Notes under the pieces: generated by a model
What the model saw: the letters and a program-made list of their open reading frames with translations, nothing else
The model's database searches: none
Told to the model about the DNA's origin: nothing
Assembly: GCA_016931295.1 (NCBI GenBank)
Contig: JAFGEZ010000047.1
Coordinates: 1 to 64,000, forward strand
DNA length: 64,000 nucleotides
From: Candidatus Krumholzibacteriota bacterium
Lineage (GTDB): Bacteria; Krumholzibacteriota; Krumholzibacteriia; Krumholzibacteriales; Krumholzibacteriaceae
Reading direction: 5' to 3'
Shown: one piece after another, positions 17,768 to 26,289 of the stretch
Layout of the letters: each line of letters starts with the position of its first letter
How positions within the stretch are numbered: position 1 is the stretch's first letter
Position numbers and translations under genes: made by a program

Positions 17768-17814
17768 GATTGCACGGGGGAACTCCGACACGACAACGGA
17801 CAGGAGGCGACGAC

Positions 17815-18258
17815 ATGCGTATCGTCCACGTATCCGCTTTCGCAGCGGCTCTTCTGGCGGCCGCCCCGTTCTCCGCGCCCTCGCCGGCCGACGAGGTCCC
17901 GATGACCGCTGCGGCGATCCACGCCGAGCTCGAGACGGGCGCGACCGCGCTGATGACGGCCGGCTGCGCCACGTCCGGCTGCCACGCGGGCCGGTTCCCG
18001 CGGGCCGGGCTCGACCTTTCCGCCGGCGCCTTCCCCGCGTCGGTCGTCGGCGCGCCGAGCCGGAAGGCCGAGGGACGGCTTCTCGTCGATCCGGCCGATC
18101 CCGCGGCGAGCTACCTCATGGCGAAGATCGTCGGCGAGGAGGGGATCGTCGGCGACCGAATGCCCGACGATGCGCCGCCGATGGCCGAAGCGGACGTGCG
18201 ACTGCTGCGGCTCTGGATCTGCGGCGTGCACGTGGCGGCGGGAGGCGGTGGACGATGA
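17815..18258 (+). CDS. Exported small cytochrome c-like protein with CX4CH motif
   Basis: 147 residues with an N-terminal signal peptide (cleavage near residue 25, PSPADE). One heme-type motif is visible at residues 51-57, CATSGCH, which spaces the cysteines by four rather than two residues. The later segment GDRMPDDAPPM followed by a helix RLLRLWI resembles the Met-ligand loop of planctomycete/PSD1-type c cytochromes, with M116 or M123 as candidate distal ligand. An extra Cys136 is near the end. GGAGGCGACGAC precedes the ATG. It overlaps the next gene by ATGA. Heme attachment is inferred. Confidence 0.75.
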   Translation: MRIVHVSAFAAALLAAAPFSAPSPADEVPMTAAAIHAELETGATALMTAGCATSGCHAGRFPRAGLDLSAGAFPASVVGAPSRKAEGRLLVDPADPAASYLMAKIVGEEGIVGDRMPDDAPPMAEADVRLLRLWICGVHVAAGGGGR

Positions 18259-18734
18259 GCGTTCGGCGGCCGGTCGGCGCCGCCCTCGCGCTCGGCCTCC
18301 TCTCGCTCGGCGGGCTCTTCCTGCACCTGCGGCTGCACCCGCTTCCCGTCGACCCGGCCGATCCGCGGAACCCGGCGAACGTCCTGCCGGCGGTCTTCGG
18401 CGTCGTGAGCGCGATCGCCGTCCCGGCGATGCTTTTCTTCAAGCGCACATGGCTCGCCGGCTACCTCATCAACGGGATGAGCGTCGTCGTCGGCACGATC
18501 ACGATGGCGCACCTCTCGATCGCCCATCCGCCGCCGGGGGGCGCCGGCGCCCTGCTTCTGCGGTCGATGATCCCGAACATCCTCATCCTTTTCGCGAAGC
18601 TCCCCGTCGGGCAGTCGGCCCTCCGCCACTGGCGGCCGGACGGGACGGGACGGATGTTCACCACCGCCTGGTGGCTGCGCCACTTCGCATATCTCGGCGC
18701 GGCCTACGCGCTCGGCTTCTTCCTGTGGAGGTGA
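18255..18734 (+). CDS. Integral membrane protein, four predicted helices, unknown function
   Basis: 159 residues, no recognised family. Hydrophobic stretches at about 7-27, 45-62, 67-90 and 138-157. The first loop is proline rich (HPLPVDPADPRNPAN). Several His residues lie at the ends of helices (LHLRLHPLP, TMAHLSIAHPPPGG, LRHWRP, LRHFAY), an arrangement that could bind heme or quinone, though that is speculation. It is translationally coupled to the CX4CH cytochrome gene and is followed by a tiny membrane protein, so the three may form one complex. Confidence 0.7.
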   Translation: MSVRRPVGAALALGLLSLGGLFLHLRLHPLPVDPADPRNPANVLPAVFGVVSAIAVPAMLFFKRTWLAGYLINGMSVVVGTITMAHLSIAHPPPGGAGALLLRSMIPNILILFAKLPVGQSALRHWRPDGTGRMFTTAWWLRHFAYLGAAYALGFFLWR

Positions 18735-18735
18735 C

Positions 18736-18834
18736 GTGTTGCGTTACCTGATACGATTCAGGGCGGGGTGGTGGATCGTCCACGTCGCGGCGATCCTGTT
18801 CGTCCTCTGGCTCGGGCACGTGGTGAAGTTCTGA
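18736..18834 (+). CDS. 32-residue single-helix membrane microprotein
   Basis: Starts at GTG 18736, one base after the preceding stop, with GGAGGTGAC as ribosome site. The product begins MLRYLIRFRAGWW and has a single hydrophobic helix (residues about 12-29, WWIVHVAAILFVLWLGHVV) flanked by Arg residues at the N terminus, a positive-inside topology. Its form resembles accessory subunits of membrane oxidoreductases (CcoQ/PetL/KdpF size class), but no homology can be claimed. It is the third gene of the cytochrome operon. Confidence 0.6.
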   Translation: MLRYLIRFRAGWWIVHVAAILFVLWLGHVVKF

Positions 18835-18889
18835 GGGACTGCCCCCGCGCTTCTTCCGGGCTATCATATCCCCGGGGGGAGGAATTACC

Positions 18890-20728
18890 ATGGGAGTCGC
18901 ACGTTCGCTCGCGCGGCACGCGCCGGCCGTCGCGCTCGTCTGCCTGTTCGCCGGCTGCGAATCGATCGGCGAGACGATCGGGATCACCGGGTTCCCCGAA
19001 TGGGAACCGGTCGGCGGCCCGCCGGGAGGCACGATCGTCGATGTCCTCGAGGCGGCGCCCGGCGTGCTGGTCGCATCGAGCGCCGACCGTGGCCTCTTCC
19101 GCTCGACCGACGGCGGCGCCTCCTGGGTGCCGGTCCTGTCCTTCCCGCCGGAGACATGCGTTCGCATGTTCGCATCCCCCCACCCGGACACCGTGCTGGC
19201 CATCGTCAACGACAGGAGGATCCTGCGCTCGACCGACGGAGGCGCGACCTGGCCGGTCGTCGCATCGGAAATCGGCGGCGTCGAGCTCCTCGCGGGACCC
19301 GGCCGGGTCTACTGCCGGACCTTCGACGGTATCCTCCGCTCGACGGACGCCGGGGAGAGCTGGACGACCGTCTTGTCCATCGAGGCCTCCCGGCTGCACG
19401 CCGTCACCTCCGCGGGACACGTCTACGTCTCGACGTCGCGGGAACTGCACCGCTCGACAAACGGGGGCGACAGCTGGTCGCGCATCGACAACGGCGCCAT
19501 AGGGGACCTGATTACCGCCGCCGCCGTCCTCCCGGGCGTTGGCATCTTCGTCGGCACGAGCATGCGCTCGGTCTTCCTCTCCCCGGACGACGGCGCGACG
19601 TGGCGCGCCGTCGGCGCGCACGCCTTCGGCGACGACGCCCTCGTGTGGCGCATCTCGACGGTCGGAAAGGAGGCCTGGGTCGACGCCGACGACCGGGGCA
19701 TCTTCGCGACGGGGGACGGGGAGACCTGGCGCAGGACGAACCTGCCGGTCTTCTCCCTCTGGTGCATCCGCGCCGTGAGCGGCTCCGGCGCGATCGTCGG
19801 CACCCGCAGCGCGGGCGCGTGGACTACGACGGACGGCGGCGACTCCTGGTCGCCCCTCCCCCTCGATATCGGGATCGCCGAGCCGCACGACATACTCCCC
19901 GTCGCCGGCGGGGGCATCCTCGTCGCGACGTCATGCGCCGGACTCTGGTACTCCCCGCCGGGAACCGGGTCGTGGCGCCCCGCCAACGGCGGCATCCGCG
20001 AACCCGCGGCATATTTCCTGCGGCACGGTCCCGGCGGCGACCTGTGGGCGATAACGACCGGCGGCCTGCACCGTTCGGCCGATCTCGGCGTCAGCTGGGA
20101 ATGCGCGTCAAGGGAATCTCTCCTCGGATTCTGCCGGGGCTTCGACGTCGGCCCGGACGGGCGCCTGTGGCTCGCCTCATGCTCGGTCAACCTAAAGGAA
20201 CGGGGAATCTTCGTCTCTTCGGACGGGGGCGCGTCCTGGATCCGTTCATTCGATTCCGCCCCGGACCTCGAATGCGTGCGGTGCCTCCTGGCGGCGCCGG
20301 ACGGAAGGATCGCCGCCGCGGCGGACGGCCTCGGCGTGCTCGTGCTCGAGGAGGGGGCGGACGCATGGGCCGGGGCCGGGCTCGCAGGAGAGAGCGTGCG
20401 CGCGCTGGCCGCGGCGGGCGGGGGGCGCCTGGTCGCCGGCGGCCACCGCGACGTTTGGCTGTTCGACGCGATCGTCGGGGGCTGGCGCTCGCTCGGGCTC
20501 GACGCGGGAGCGACGCGTCTCTTCAGTTTGGTGGGCGGCATCCTCGCGCTGACCTGGGAAACGGAGCGTCTCGTCTTCATGCCGACCGGCGGCGACTGGT
20601 TCCCCTTCGACGACGGCATGGACGGCCGCCGCATCCGCGACGTCGAGATCGACGCCGGGGGCCTCGGGTGGGCGGCGACGGGAGACGGCGTCTGGCGAAC
20701 GACGGAGCCCTGCTCCTGGCTCGAATAG
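18890..20728 (+). CDS. Lipoprotein with Asp-box (BNR/YCF48-like) beta-propeller repeats
   Basis: 612 residues. Signal with lipobox LFAGC (Cys23) predicts outer-membrane or periplasmic anchoring. At least nine Asp-box turns can be read, including RSTDGGASW, RSTDGGATW, RSTDAGESW, RSTNGGDSW, SPDDGATW, TTDGGDSW, RSADLGVSW and SSDGGASW, spaced about 45-60 residues, which implies a six- to eight-bladed propeller. No catalytic sialidase Arg triad can be identified, so the enzyme activity of that family is not supported; a binding or assembly role is likelier. GGGGAGGAATTACC precedes ATG 18890. Closed by the hairpin at 20732. Confidence 0.85.
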   Translation: MGVARSLARHAPAVALVCLFAGCESIGETIGITGFPEWEPVGGPPGGTIVDVLEAAPGVLVASSADRGLFRSTDGGASWVPVLSFPPETCVRMFASPHPDTVLAIVNDRRILRSTDGGATWPVVASEIGGVELLAGPGRVYCRTFDGILRSTDAGESWTTVLSIEASRLHAVTSAGHVYVSTSRELHRSTNGGDSWSRIDNGAIGDLITAAAVLPGVGIFVGTSMRSVFLSPDDGATWRAVGAHAFGDDALVWRISTVGKEAWVDADDRGIFATGDGETWRRTNLPVFSLWCIRAVSGSGAIVGTRSAGAWTTTDGGDSWSPLPLDIGIAEPHDILPVAGGGILVATSCAGLWYSPPGTGSWRPANGGIREPAAYFLRHGPGGDLWAITTGGLHRSADLGVSWECASRESLLGFCRGFDVGPDGRLWLASCSVNLKERGIFVSSDGGASWIRSFDSAPDLECVRCLLAAPDGRIAAAADGLGVLVLEEGADAWAGAGLAGESVRALAAAGGGRLVAGGHRDVWLFDAIVGGWRSLGLDAGATRLFSLVGGILALTWETERLVFMPTGGDWFPFDDGMDGRRIRDVEIDAGGLGWAATGDGVWRTTEPCSWLE

Positions 20729-20731
20729 CAG

Positions 20732-20762
20732 CGAGCCCGCCCGGCGAAGCCGGGCGGGCTCG
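20732..20762. terminator. Bidirectional hairpin between Asp-box gene and rnf operon
   Basis: A perfect 14-bp inverted repeat (CGAGCCCGCCCGGC, GAA loop, GCCGGGCGGGCTCG) sits between the two convergent genes. There is no clear T-run on either side, so it may need Rho help. Confidence 0.7.
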
Positions 20763-20790
20763 TATCGTCGATTCGACGCCGCCGGCGCGG

Positions 20791-21498
20791 TCAGTCCGCC
20801 GCGTCCGCCGGCTTCTCCCGCTTGAACTCCCCGAACCAGCTCGTGTGGATCGCGCAGGTCGAGCAGTCGTGCTCGCGGCGGATGAGCGGCGTGCGCCCGG
20901 CCTTCTCGGCGAGGCGGATCTCGGCGTTGTTCATCAGGCCGAGGAGGATCCCGAGGACGACGAAGGCCCCCGGCGGCAAAATCATGAGCAGCAGGGGCAG
21001 GTAGCCGTCGCCGAAGACGGCCGCCCCGAAGATCGTCCCGTTGCCGAGGAGCTCGCGGATCGCGCCGATCAGCACGAGCGAGATCGTGAAGCCGAGCCCC
21101 ATCCCCAGGCCGTCGACGATCGAGATCGCCACGCGGTTCTTCGAGGCGAAGGCCTCGGCCCGCCCGAGGATGATGCAGTTCACGACGATCAGCGGGATGA
21201 AGAGCCCGAGGCTCTTGTGCAGGGCGTGGAAGTAGCCGTTCATCACGAGATCGACGATCGTCACGAAGGTGGCGATCGTCACGATGAAGGCGGGGATACG
21301 GATCTTCTTCGGGATGATCGAGCGCATCGCGGCGATCACCGCGTTCGAGCAGACCAGCACGAACGTGGCGGCGAGCCCCATGCCGATCCCGTTCTCGGCC
21401 GTCGTCGTGACGGCGAGGGTCGGGCAGAGCCCGAGGACGAGGCGGAAGATCGGGTTCTCCGCCCAGAAGCCCTTGGTGAATTCCCGGACGGCGCTCAT
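20791..21498 (-). CDS. rnfE: Rnf electron-transport complex subunit RnfE
   Basis: 235 residues, membrane subunit of the Rnf ferredoxin:NAD+ oxidoreductase. Seen: the N-terminal FTKGFWAENPIFRLVLGLCPTL, the glycine-rich ENGIGMGLAAT and the symmetric SIVDGLGMGLGFT, which mark the RnfA/E pair. Six helices are expected. Start ATG 21498 overlaps the rnfG stop (ATGA). After the last helix there is an extra hydrophilic tail of about 35 residues with a CSTC motif, not part of the usual RnfE core. Last gene of the operon. Confidence 0.95.
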   Translation of the reverse strand: MSAVREFTKGFWAENPIFRLVLGLCPTLAVTTTAENGIGMGLAATFVLVCSNAVIAAMRSIIPKKIRIPAFIVTIATFVTIVDLVMNGYFHALHKSLGLFIPLIVVNCIILGRAEAFASKNRVAISIVDGLGMGLGFTISLVLIGAIRELLGNGTIFGAAVFGDGYLPLLLMILPPGAFVVLGILLGLMNNAEIRLAEKAGRTPLIRREHDCSTCAIHTSWFGEFKREKPADAAD

Positions 21499-22112
21499 CG
21501 CTCCACCTCCCGCGCCGCGTCCGCGGCGGTCGCGAATATCTCTCCGCGGTGCGCGGCGAAGAAGCGCAGGCCCTCGGCCACCGCGTTCGTCACGGCCCTC
21601 GACGAGATCGTCGCCCCCGTGATCGGCACGAACGTGCCGCCGTCCTTCGTAACGGCCCACGTCGCCGGATCCTCGAGGCTCGTTCCGCCGTACTGGAGGC
21701 GGAAGGCCTCCGTCTCGATCTTGGCGCCGAGCCCGGGCGTCTCGAGATGGCGGAGGATCTCGATCCCCCGCACCACGCCGAGCGTGTCGACGCCGACCAT
21801 GATCGCGATCTCGCCCGAGTAGCCGTCCATCGACACGACGGGGAAGGCAGCGCCGACGACCGCGTTTCCGAGCCTGCCGCGGTAGAAGGTCGTCTCGAGG
21901 GTGTCGCCGGCGAAAACGACCGGAAGAACGACCGTATCCTCGTCGGGCTTGTTGTCGAAGGGCGGCAGCACGCTGCGCACGGCGCTGAGCGTCTCCTCGC
22001 GGAGGGCGTTGCGGATCGGCTCTTCCGTCTTTGCGCTGACGTATGCCAGCACGCCCGCAGAGACGGCGGCGATGATCGTGAGGACCGCGCAGAGCCTGAG
22101 AATCTCCTTCAT
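21495..22112 (-). CDS. rnfG: Rnf complex flavoprotein subunit RnfG
   Basis: 205 residues: one N-terminal membrane helix and a periplasmic FMN-binding domain. The flavinylation motif is VPITGATISSRAV near residue 175; FMN would be attached to a Thr there by ApbE. Also seen are GVVRGIEILRHLETPGLGAKI and SGEIAIMVGVD, typical of RnfG. It follows rnfD by 28 bp and overlaps rnfE by four bases. Confidence 0.95.
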   Translation of the reverse strand: MKEILRLCAVLTIIAAVSAGVLAYVSAKTEEPIRNALREETLSAVRSVLPPFDNKPDEDTVVLPVVFAGDTLETTFYRGRLGNAVVGAAFPVVSMDGYSGEIAIMVGVDTLGVVRGIEILRHLETPGLGAKIETEAFRLQYGGTSLEDPATWAVTKDGGTFVPITGATISSRAVTNAVAEGLRFFAAHRGEIFATAADAAREVER

Positions 22113-22140
22113 CGTCGTCTTTCCTCCCGCCGGTGCGGCG

Positions 22141-23244
22141 TTACGAGGCCGCGGCCCGCTTCACCGCGCCGAAAACCGTCGGTTTCGTGTAGCGGTCGAT
22201 GAGCGGCGTCGCGGCGTTCATGAGCAATATGGCGAACGACACGCCCTCCGGGTACGCCCCGAAGAGCCGGATGACCATCGTGATGATCCCGCAGCCGGCG
22301 CCGAAGATCAGCATCCCCCGTTTCGCCAGCGGGCTCGTCACGTAATCGGTGGCCATGTAGAGCGCGCCGATGAAGAGGCCGCCGGTGATCACGTGGAAGC
22401 TCGCGTCGACGAAGCGAGACGGGTCTGCCAGATGGGCGATCCCGGCGAAGATCCACACGCTCGCGATGAAGGCGACGGGGATGTGCCAGGAGATCACCTT
22501 CTTCGCGATCAGGAAGACGCCGCCGATGAGAAGCAGGATCACCGAGGTCTCGCCGAGGCAGCCGGCGCGGTTGCCGATGACGAGGTCGAGCACCTGGTCG
22601 CGCGTCATGGCGAATCCCTCGACACTGCCCGTCTCGAGGAGCGCCTCGCGCAGGCGCGTGAGCGGCGTGGCGGTGGTGACCGCGTCCATCCCCCACCGCG
22701 ACGGGGCGACCCACCCGGCCGTCATCTGCACGGGAAAGGAGAGGAGCAGAACGACCCGGCCGACCAGCGCCGGGTTGAAGGGATTGTACCCGAGCCCCCC
22801 GTAGAGCTGCTTCGCGATCACGATCGCGAAGAATGCGCCGACCACGACGAGCCACCACGGGGCCGTCGCGGGGAGGTTGAGCGCGAGGAGGAGGCCGGTG
22901 AGAACGGCGCTCCAGTCGCCGATCCTGACGGGGCGGCCGGCGATCCGCTGGAAGAGGGCCTCGAAGACGACCGCAGACAGGATCGAGACGCCGACGACGC
23001 GCACCGCGGCGAGACCGAAGATGTAGAAGGAGAAGAGGGTCGCGGGGGCCAGGGCCAGGACGACGAGCTTCATGATCCCGGCGACGGTTCGGCCGTCGTG
23101 TACGTGCGGCGAGGCGCTCACGATGAAGCGCGGCCCGGGCTCGTCCTTCTTCTTCGCCGTCGGCGCGGTTGGCTTTCCGGGCGCTTCCCCGCCCGCGGGC
23201 GTTCCGTCCCCGCCGGGGCGCGTTCCCTGTTCTTTCTCTTCCAC
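22141..23244 (-). CDS. rnfD: Rnf complex membrane flavoprotein RnfD
   Basis: 367 residues, polytopic membrane subunit. The covalent-FMN loop MDAVTTATPLT carries the expected Thr; LYGGLGYNPFNPALVGR and SWHIPVAFI are family hallmarks. The first about 40 residues form an unusual polar extension (Gly, Pro, Lys rich, ending KKKDEPGPRF) before the conserved SASPHVHDGRTV, and no such extension is needed in enterobacterial RnfD. A 63-bp gap separates it from rnfC. In the complex it links the NADH-side RnfC to the periplasmic RnfG. Confidence 0.95.
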   Translation of the reverse strand: MEEKEQGTRPGGDGTPAGGEAPGKPTAPTAKKKDEPGPRFIVSASPHVHDGRTVAGIMKLVVLALAPATLFSFYIFGLAAVRVVGVSILSAVVFEALFQRIAGRPVRIGDWSAVLTGLLLALNLPATAPWWLVVVGAFFAIVIAKQLYGGLGYNPFNPALVGRVVLLLSFPVQMTAGWVAPSRWGMDAVTTATPLTRLREALLETGSVEGFAMTRDQVLDLVIGNRAGCLGETSVILLLIGGVFLIAKKVISWHIPVAFIASVWIFAGIAHLADPSRFVDASFHVITGGLFIGALYMATDYVTSPLAKRGMLIFGAGCGIITMVIRLFGAYPEGVSFAILLMNAATPLIDRYTKPTVFGAVKRAAAS

Positions 23245-23307
23245 CGGAACCTCCTGCCCGGCCGCCGCGGCGGCCGGTCGTCTGCTGTCGTTCGTGCCGG
23301 CCGGCTC

Positions 23308-24627
23308 TCAGCCCGCCTTGCGCGCCTTCGCGCGGAGTTCCGCCTTCGCCCGCCGGAAATGCTGGACGAGGGGGCGCCGGGAGGGACAGACGTAGGCGCA
23401 ACAGCCGCATTCCATGCAGTCGTTCACGCCCGTCTCCCCCGCATCGTCGAAACGCATCCGCTCGACGAGGATGCTGAGCGTCGAGGGATCGAGCCGCATC
23501 GGGCAGGCTTCGACGCAGCGTCCGCACCGGATGCAGGCGTCGGAGACGAACTGCGCCACCTCGTCCCGCCTGAGCAGGACGATGCCGCTCGTTCCCTTCG
23601 TCACGGCCGCGGCGAGCGAATACTGCGAAACGCCCATCATCGGGCCGCCGCTGATGATCTTTCCCGTCTCCCCGCTCATCCCGCCGCAGAATGCCACGAT
23701 ATCCTCGAAGGGCGTCCCCACCCGGACGAGGAGGTTCTTCGGCTCGGCGATTGCGCGCCCCGTGACCGTGAGGACGCGTTCGATGAGCGGCCGGTTGAAC
23801 CGGACCGCCTCGCGGGCGGCCCTGCATGTCGCGACGTTCTGCACGAGGACGCCGACGTCCATCGGCAGCCCGCCTGCCGGCACCCGGCGGCCGGTGACCG
23901 CGAAGATGAGCTGCTTTTCCGCCCCCTGGGGATAAACGACGTCGAGCGCCGCCACCTCGAAGCCCTCGCGCCCGGCCGCGCGCTCGCGCATCGCCGCTAT
24001 GGCATCGGGCTTGTTCTTCTCGATGCCGACGATCACCCGGCCGACTTCGATGACTCGCGCGAAGAGAGCCGCGCCGTCGAGGATCTCCTCGGCGTGCTCG
24101 ACCATCATCCGGTGATCGGCGGAGAGATAGGGCTCGCACTCCGCGCCGTTCAGAACGAGGACGTCGATCGGCTTCTCCGGGGGCGGGGAGAGCTTCACGT
24201 GCGTCGGGAAGGTGGCGCCGCCCATGCCGACGAGCCCGCCGTCGTGCACGAGATCCCTGATCTCCGCGGAAGAGAGCGCGTCGACGTCTCGCTCGACGTC
24301 GCACCCGTCCGCCCAGCGGTCATTTCCGTCCGGCTCGATGACGATCGCCGGCAGGTCGGTCCCCACCGGATGGGGGAAGGTGTCGATCGCCGCGACGACG
24401 CCCGAGACGGGCGCGTGCACGGGTGTCGAGACGAATCCGCCGCTCTCGGCGATCACCTGCCCCTTCAGGACCGCGTCCCCCTTCTTCACGACCGCCTTCG
24501 ACGGGGCGCCGAGATTCTGCGAGAGATAGACGACGAGCCGCCCGGGGACGGGCATCGTCTCGATCGGCTTCCCGCGCGAGAGATCCTTGTTGTAGTCGGG
24601 ATGAACGCCTCCGAAGAACCGGCCCAT
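23308..24627 (-). CDS. rnfC: Rnf complex peripheral subunit RnfC (NADH/FMN and Fe-S)
   Basis: 439 residues; the cytoplasmic NADH-binding subunit. Seen: the N-terminal HPDYNKDLSRGKPIE barrel, VLNGAECEPYLSADHRMM, then two 4Fe-4S motifs, CIRCGRCVEACP and CMECGCCAYVCP, with all eight cysteines. Length is short and close to the clostridial form, without the long repeat tail of enterobacterial RnfC. ATG 24627 overlaps the rnfB stop (TGATG) and has GGGAGGTGAGAGG ahead; a GTG one codon upstream is the alternative. Confidence 0.95.
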   Translation of the reverse strand: MGRFFGGVHPDYNKDLSRGKPIETMPVPGRLVVYLSQNLGAPSKAVVKKGDAVLKGQVIAESGGFVSTPVHAPVSGVVAAIDTFPHPVGTDLPAIVIEPDGNDRWADGCDVERDVDALSSAEIRDLVHDGGLVGMGGATFPTHVKLSPPPEKPIDVLVLNGAECEPYLSADHRMMVEHAEEILDGAALFARVIEVGRVIVGIEKNKPDAIAAMRERAAGREGFEVAALDVVYPQGAEKQLIFAVTGRRVPAGGLPMDVGVLVQNVATCRAAREAVRFNRPLIERVLTVTGRAIAEPKNLLVRVGTPFEDIVAFCGGMSGETGKIISGGPMMGVSQYSLAAAVTKGTSGIVLLRRDEVAQFVSDACIRCGRCVEACPMRLDPSTLSILVERMRFDDAGETGVNDCMECGCCAYVCPSRRPLVQHFRRAKAELRAKARKAG

Positions 24628-25457
24628 CACCTCTCACCTCCCGCGGCGGCGTCGAGGTCCGCCAACCCGTCGAGTTTCCGCACGTGGATCGTCTTCATCG
24701 GGCACTCGCCGGCGATCTCCGGCGGAATCTCCGCCTCGTAGTCGACGACGGCGAGGTTGCGGTCCATCGCGATCGCTCCCTCAGGCGCGGCCTTCACGCA
24801 TTTCATGCAGCCGATGCACCCGACGGCGCACACCTTCCGCGTCTTCGCCCCCTTGTCGTGGGACGAGCAGAGGATGTGGATTGTCCGGTCGGCGGGAACC
24901 ATCCTGATGATCCCCTTCGGACAGGCGTCCACGCACTTCGTGCAGCCGGTGCAGCGCGCCGGGTCGACGACGGCGAGGCCGGCGCCGGTCATGTCGATCG
25001 CGCCGAACGGGCAGACGCCGGCGCAGGTCCCGAGGCCGAGGCAGCCGTAGGCGCAGGACTTGTCGCCGCCGAAGAGGAGGGCGGCGGAGTTGCAGTCCCG
25101 GACCCCGTTGTACCAGAAACGCCTGCGGGCCGATTCGTCGCCGCCGTTGCACATCACCATGGCGACCCGCCGGACGCCTCCGCCGGCGAAGTCCTGTCCC
25201 ATGATGGCGGCGATGGCGCGGGCCACGGCCGCGCCGCCGACGGGGCAGGCGTCGATGTCGGCCTTCCCCTCGGCGATGCGCCGGGCGAGCTCCGAACAAC
25301 CGGGCAGGCCGCAGGCGCCGCAGTTCGCGCCGGGGAGCGCTTCCTCGATCTTCTCGGCACGGGGATCGACGTCGACGGCGAAGACGCGCGCCGCGATGGC
25401 GAGGACGAAGCTCAGCGCGAGCGCGACCGCCGCGAGTGCCAGAATCGCTGTCAGCAT
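24627..25457 (-). CDS. rnfB: Rnf complex ferredoxin-like subunit RnfB
   Basis: 276 residues: N-terminal membrane anchor, then GANCGACGLPGCSELA holding one 4Fe-4S cluster and a ferredoxin-like region. Motifs read are CAYGCLGLGTCAGVCPFGAI, CTGCTKCVDACPKGII and CIGCMKCVKAAPEGAI. In the last one the fourth cysteine is replaced by Ala (codons GCC GCG CCT), so one cluster may be missing or altered. RnfB takes electrons from ferredoxin. Starts at ATG 25457, 53 bp after rnfA. Confidence 0.95.
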   Translation of the reverse strand: MLTAILALAAVALALSFVLAIAARVFAVDVDPRAEKIEEALPGANCGACGLPGCSELARRIAEGKADIDACPVGGAAVARAIAAIMGQDFAGGGVRRVAMVMCNGGDESARRRFWYNGVRDCNSAALLFGGDKSCAYGCLGLGTCAGVCPFGAIDMTGAGLAVVDPARCTGCTKCVDACPKGIIRMVPADRTIHILCSSHDKGAKTRKVCAVGCIGCMKCVKAAPEGAIAMDRNLAVVDYEAEIPPEIAGECPMKTIHVRKLDGLADLDAAAGGER

Positions 25458-25510
25458 CGGTTACCTGTCCTCCGGTGGAAATCCGCCAGGCGCCGGCCGC
25501 CGGCGCGCAC

Positions 25511-26092
25511 CTACAGCCTCACAAGACCGGTGAAGCCCATGAAGGCGAGCGAGAGCAGCCCCGCCGTGATGAGCCCGATCGCCGTGCCGCGGAAGGGCAG
25601 CGGCGTGTCGCAGAGCTCGATCCGCTCGCGCAGCCCCGAGAAGAGCACCATCGCGAGCCCGAAGCCGAGCGCGGCCCCGATCGCGAAGACGATCGTCTCG
25701 AGGAGGTTGAAATCCTTCTGTATGTTGAGCATGGCGACGCCGAGCACCGCGCAGTTCGTCGTGATCAGCGGGAGGAAGATCCCGAGGGCCTTGTAGAGGG
25801 CCGGGCTCAGCTTCTGCAGGGCGAGCTCGACGAGCTGGACGAGACTCGCGATGACGAGGATGAACGAGACCGTCTGCAAGTAGGTGAGGCCGAAGGGAAC
25901 GAGAACGTGATGATAGACGACCCACGTGACGACGGCGGCCATCGTCATGACGAAGAGCACCGCCCCACTCATGCCGACGGCCGTCTTCAGCCGCTTCGAC
26001 ACGCCGAGGAAGGGACAGATGCCGAGAAACCGCATCAACACGTAGTTGTTGACGAGTACGGCGCTGATGATGATGATCACGAGCTTTCCCAT
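25511..26092 (-). CDS. rnfA: Rnf complex membrane subunit RnfA
   Basis: 193 residues, six predicted helices, first gene of the rnf operon. Seen: VNNYVLMRFLGICPFLGVSKRLKTAVGMSG, split here by family order, and the second half FAIGAALGFGLAMVLFSGLRERIE. RnfA pairs with RnfE around a membrane iron-sulfur cluster (one conserved Cys each, here in GICPF). The A-B-C-D-G-E order is the one of Proteobacteria rather than the C-D-G-E-A-B of clostridia. No good promoter is visible in the 511 bp upstream. Confidence 0.95.
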   Translation of the reverse strand: MGKLVIIIISAVLVNNYVLMRFLGICPFLGVSKRLKTAVGMSGAVLFVMTMAAVVTWVVYHHVLVPFGLTYLQTVSFILVIASLVQLVELALQKLSPALYKALGIFLPLITTNCAVLGVAMLNIQKDFNLLETIVFAIGAALGFGLAMVLFSGLRERIELCDTPLPFRGTAIGLITAGLLSLAFMGFTGLVRL

Positions 26093-26289
26093 GAGACTCC
26101 CCCGCCGGCTTGGGGCGAACGATTGCGAAAGAGCGCCGGACCGCGGCCCGGCGGGTCAAACGCGAAAAAGGTAATACAGCATCCCGGATATTGCAACCCT
26201 ATTCCTCGAGCGCGGCCCGGGAACCGGCACGGGGCGCGCCACGGGCCTGGAACCTCGTAACACACCGTCCAGGAGAGAGTTGCGACGAT

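Noticed and set aside
18890-20728. A sialidase
   Set aside because: Asp boxes are present, but no Arg triad, FRIP motif or catalytic Tyr/Glu pair could be placed.
21901-24741. A 946-codon plus-strand open frame across rnfG-rnfD-rnfC
   Set aside because: Opposite the certain rnf genes, with repetitive acidic and Arg/Pro-rich composition and no ribosome site.
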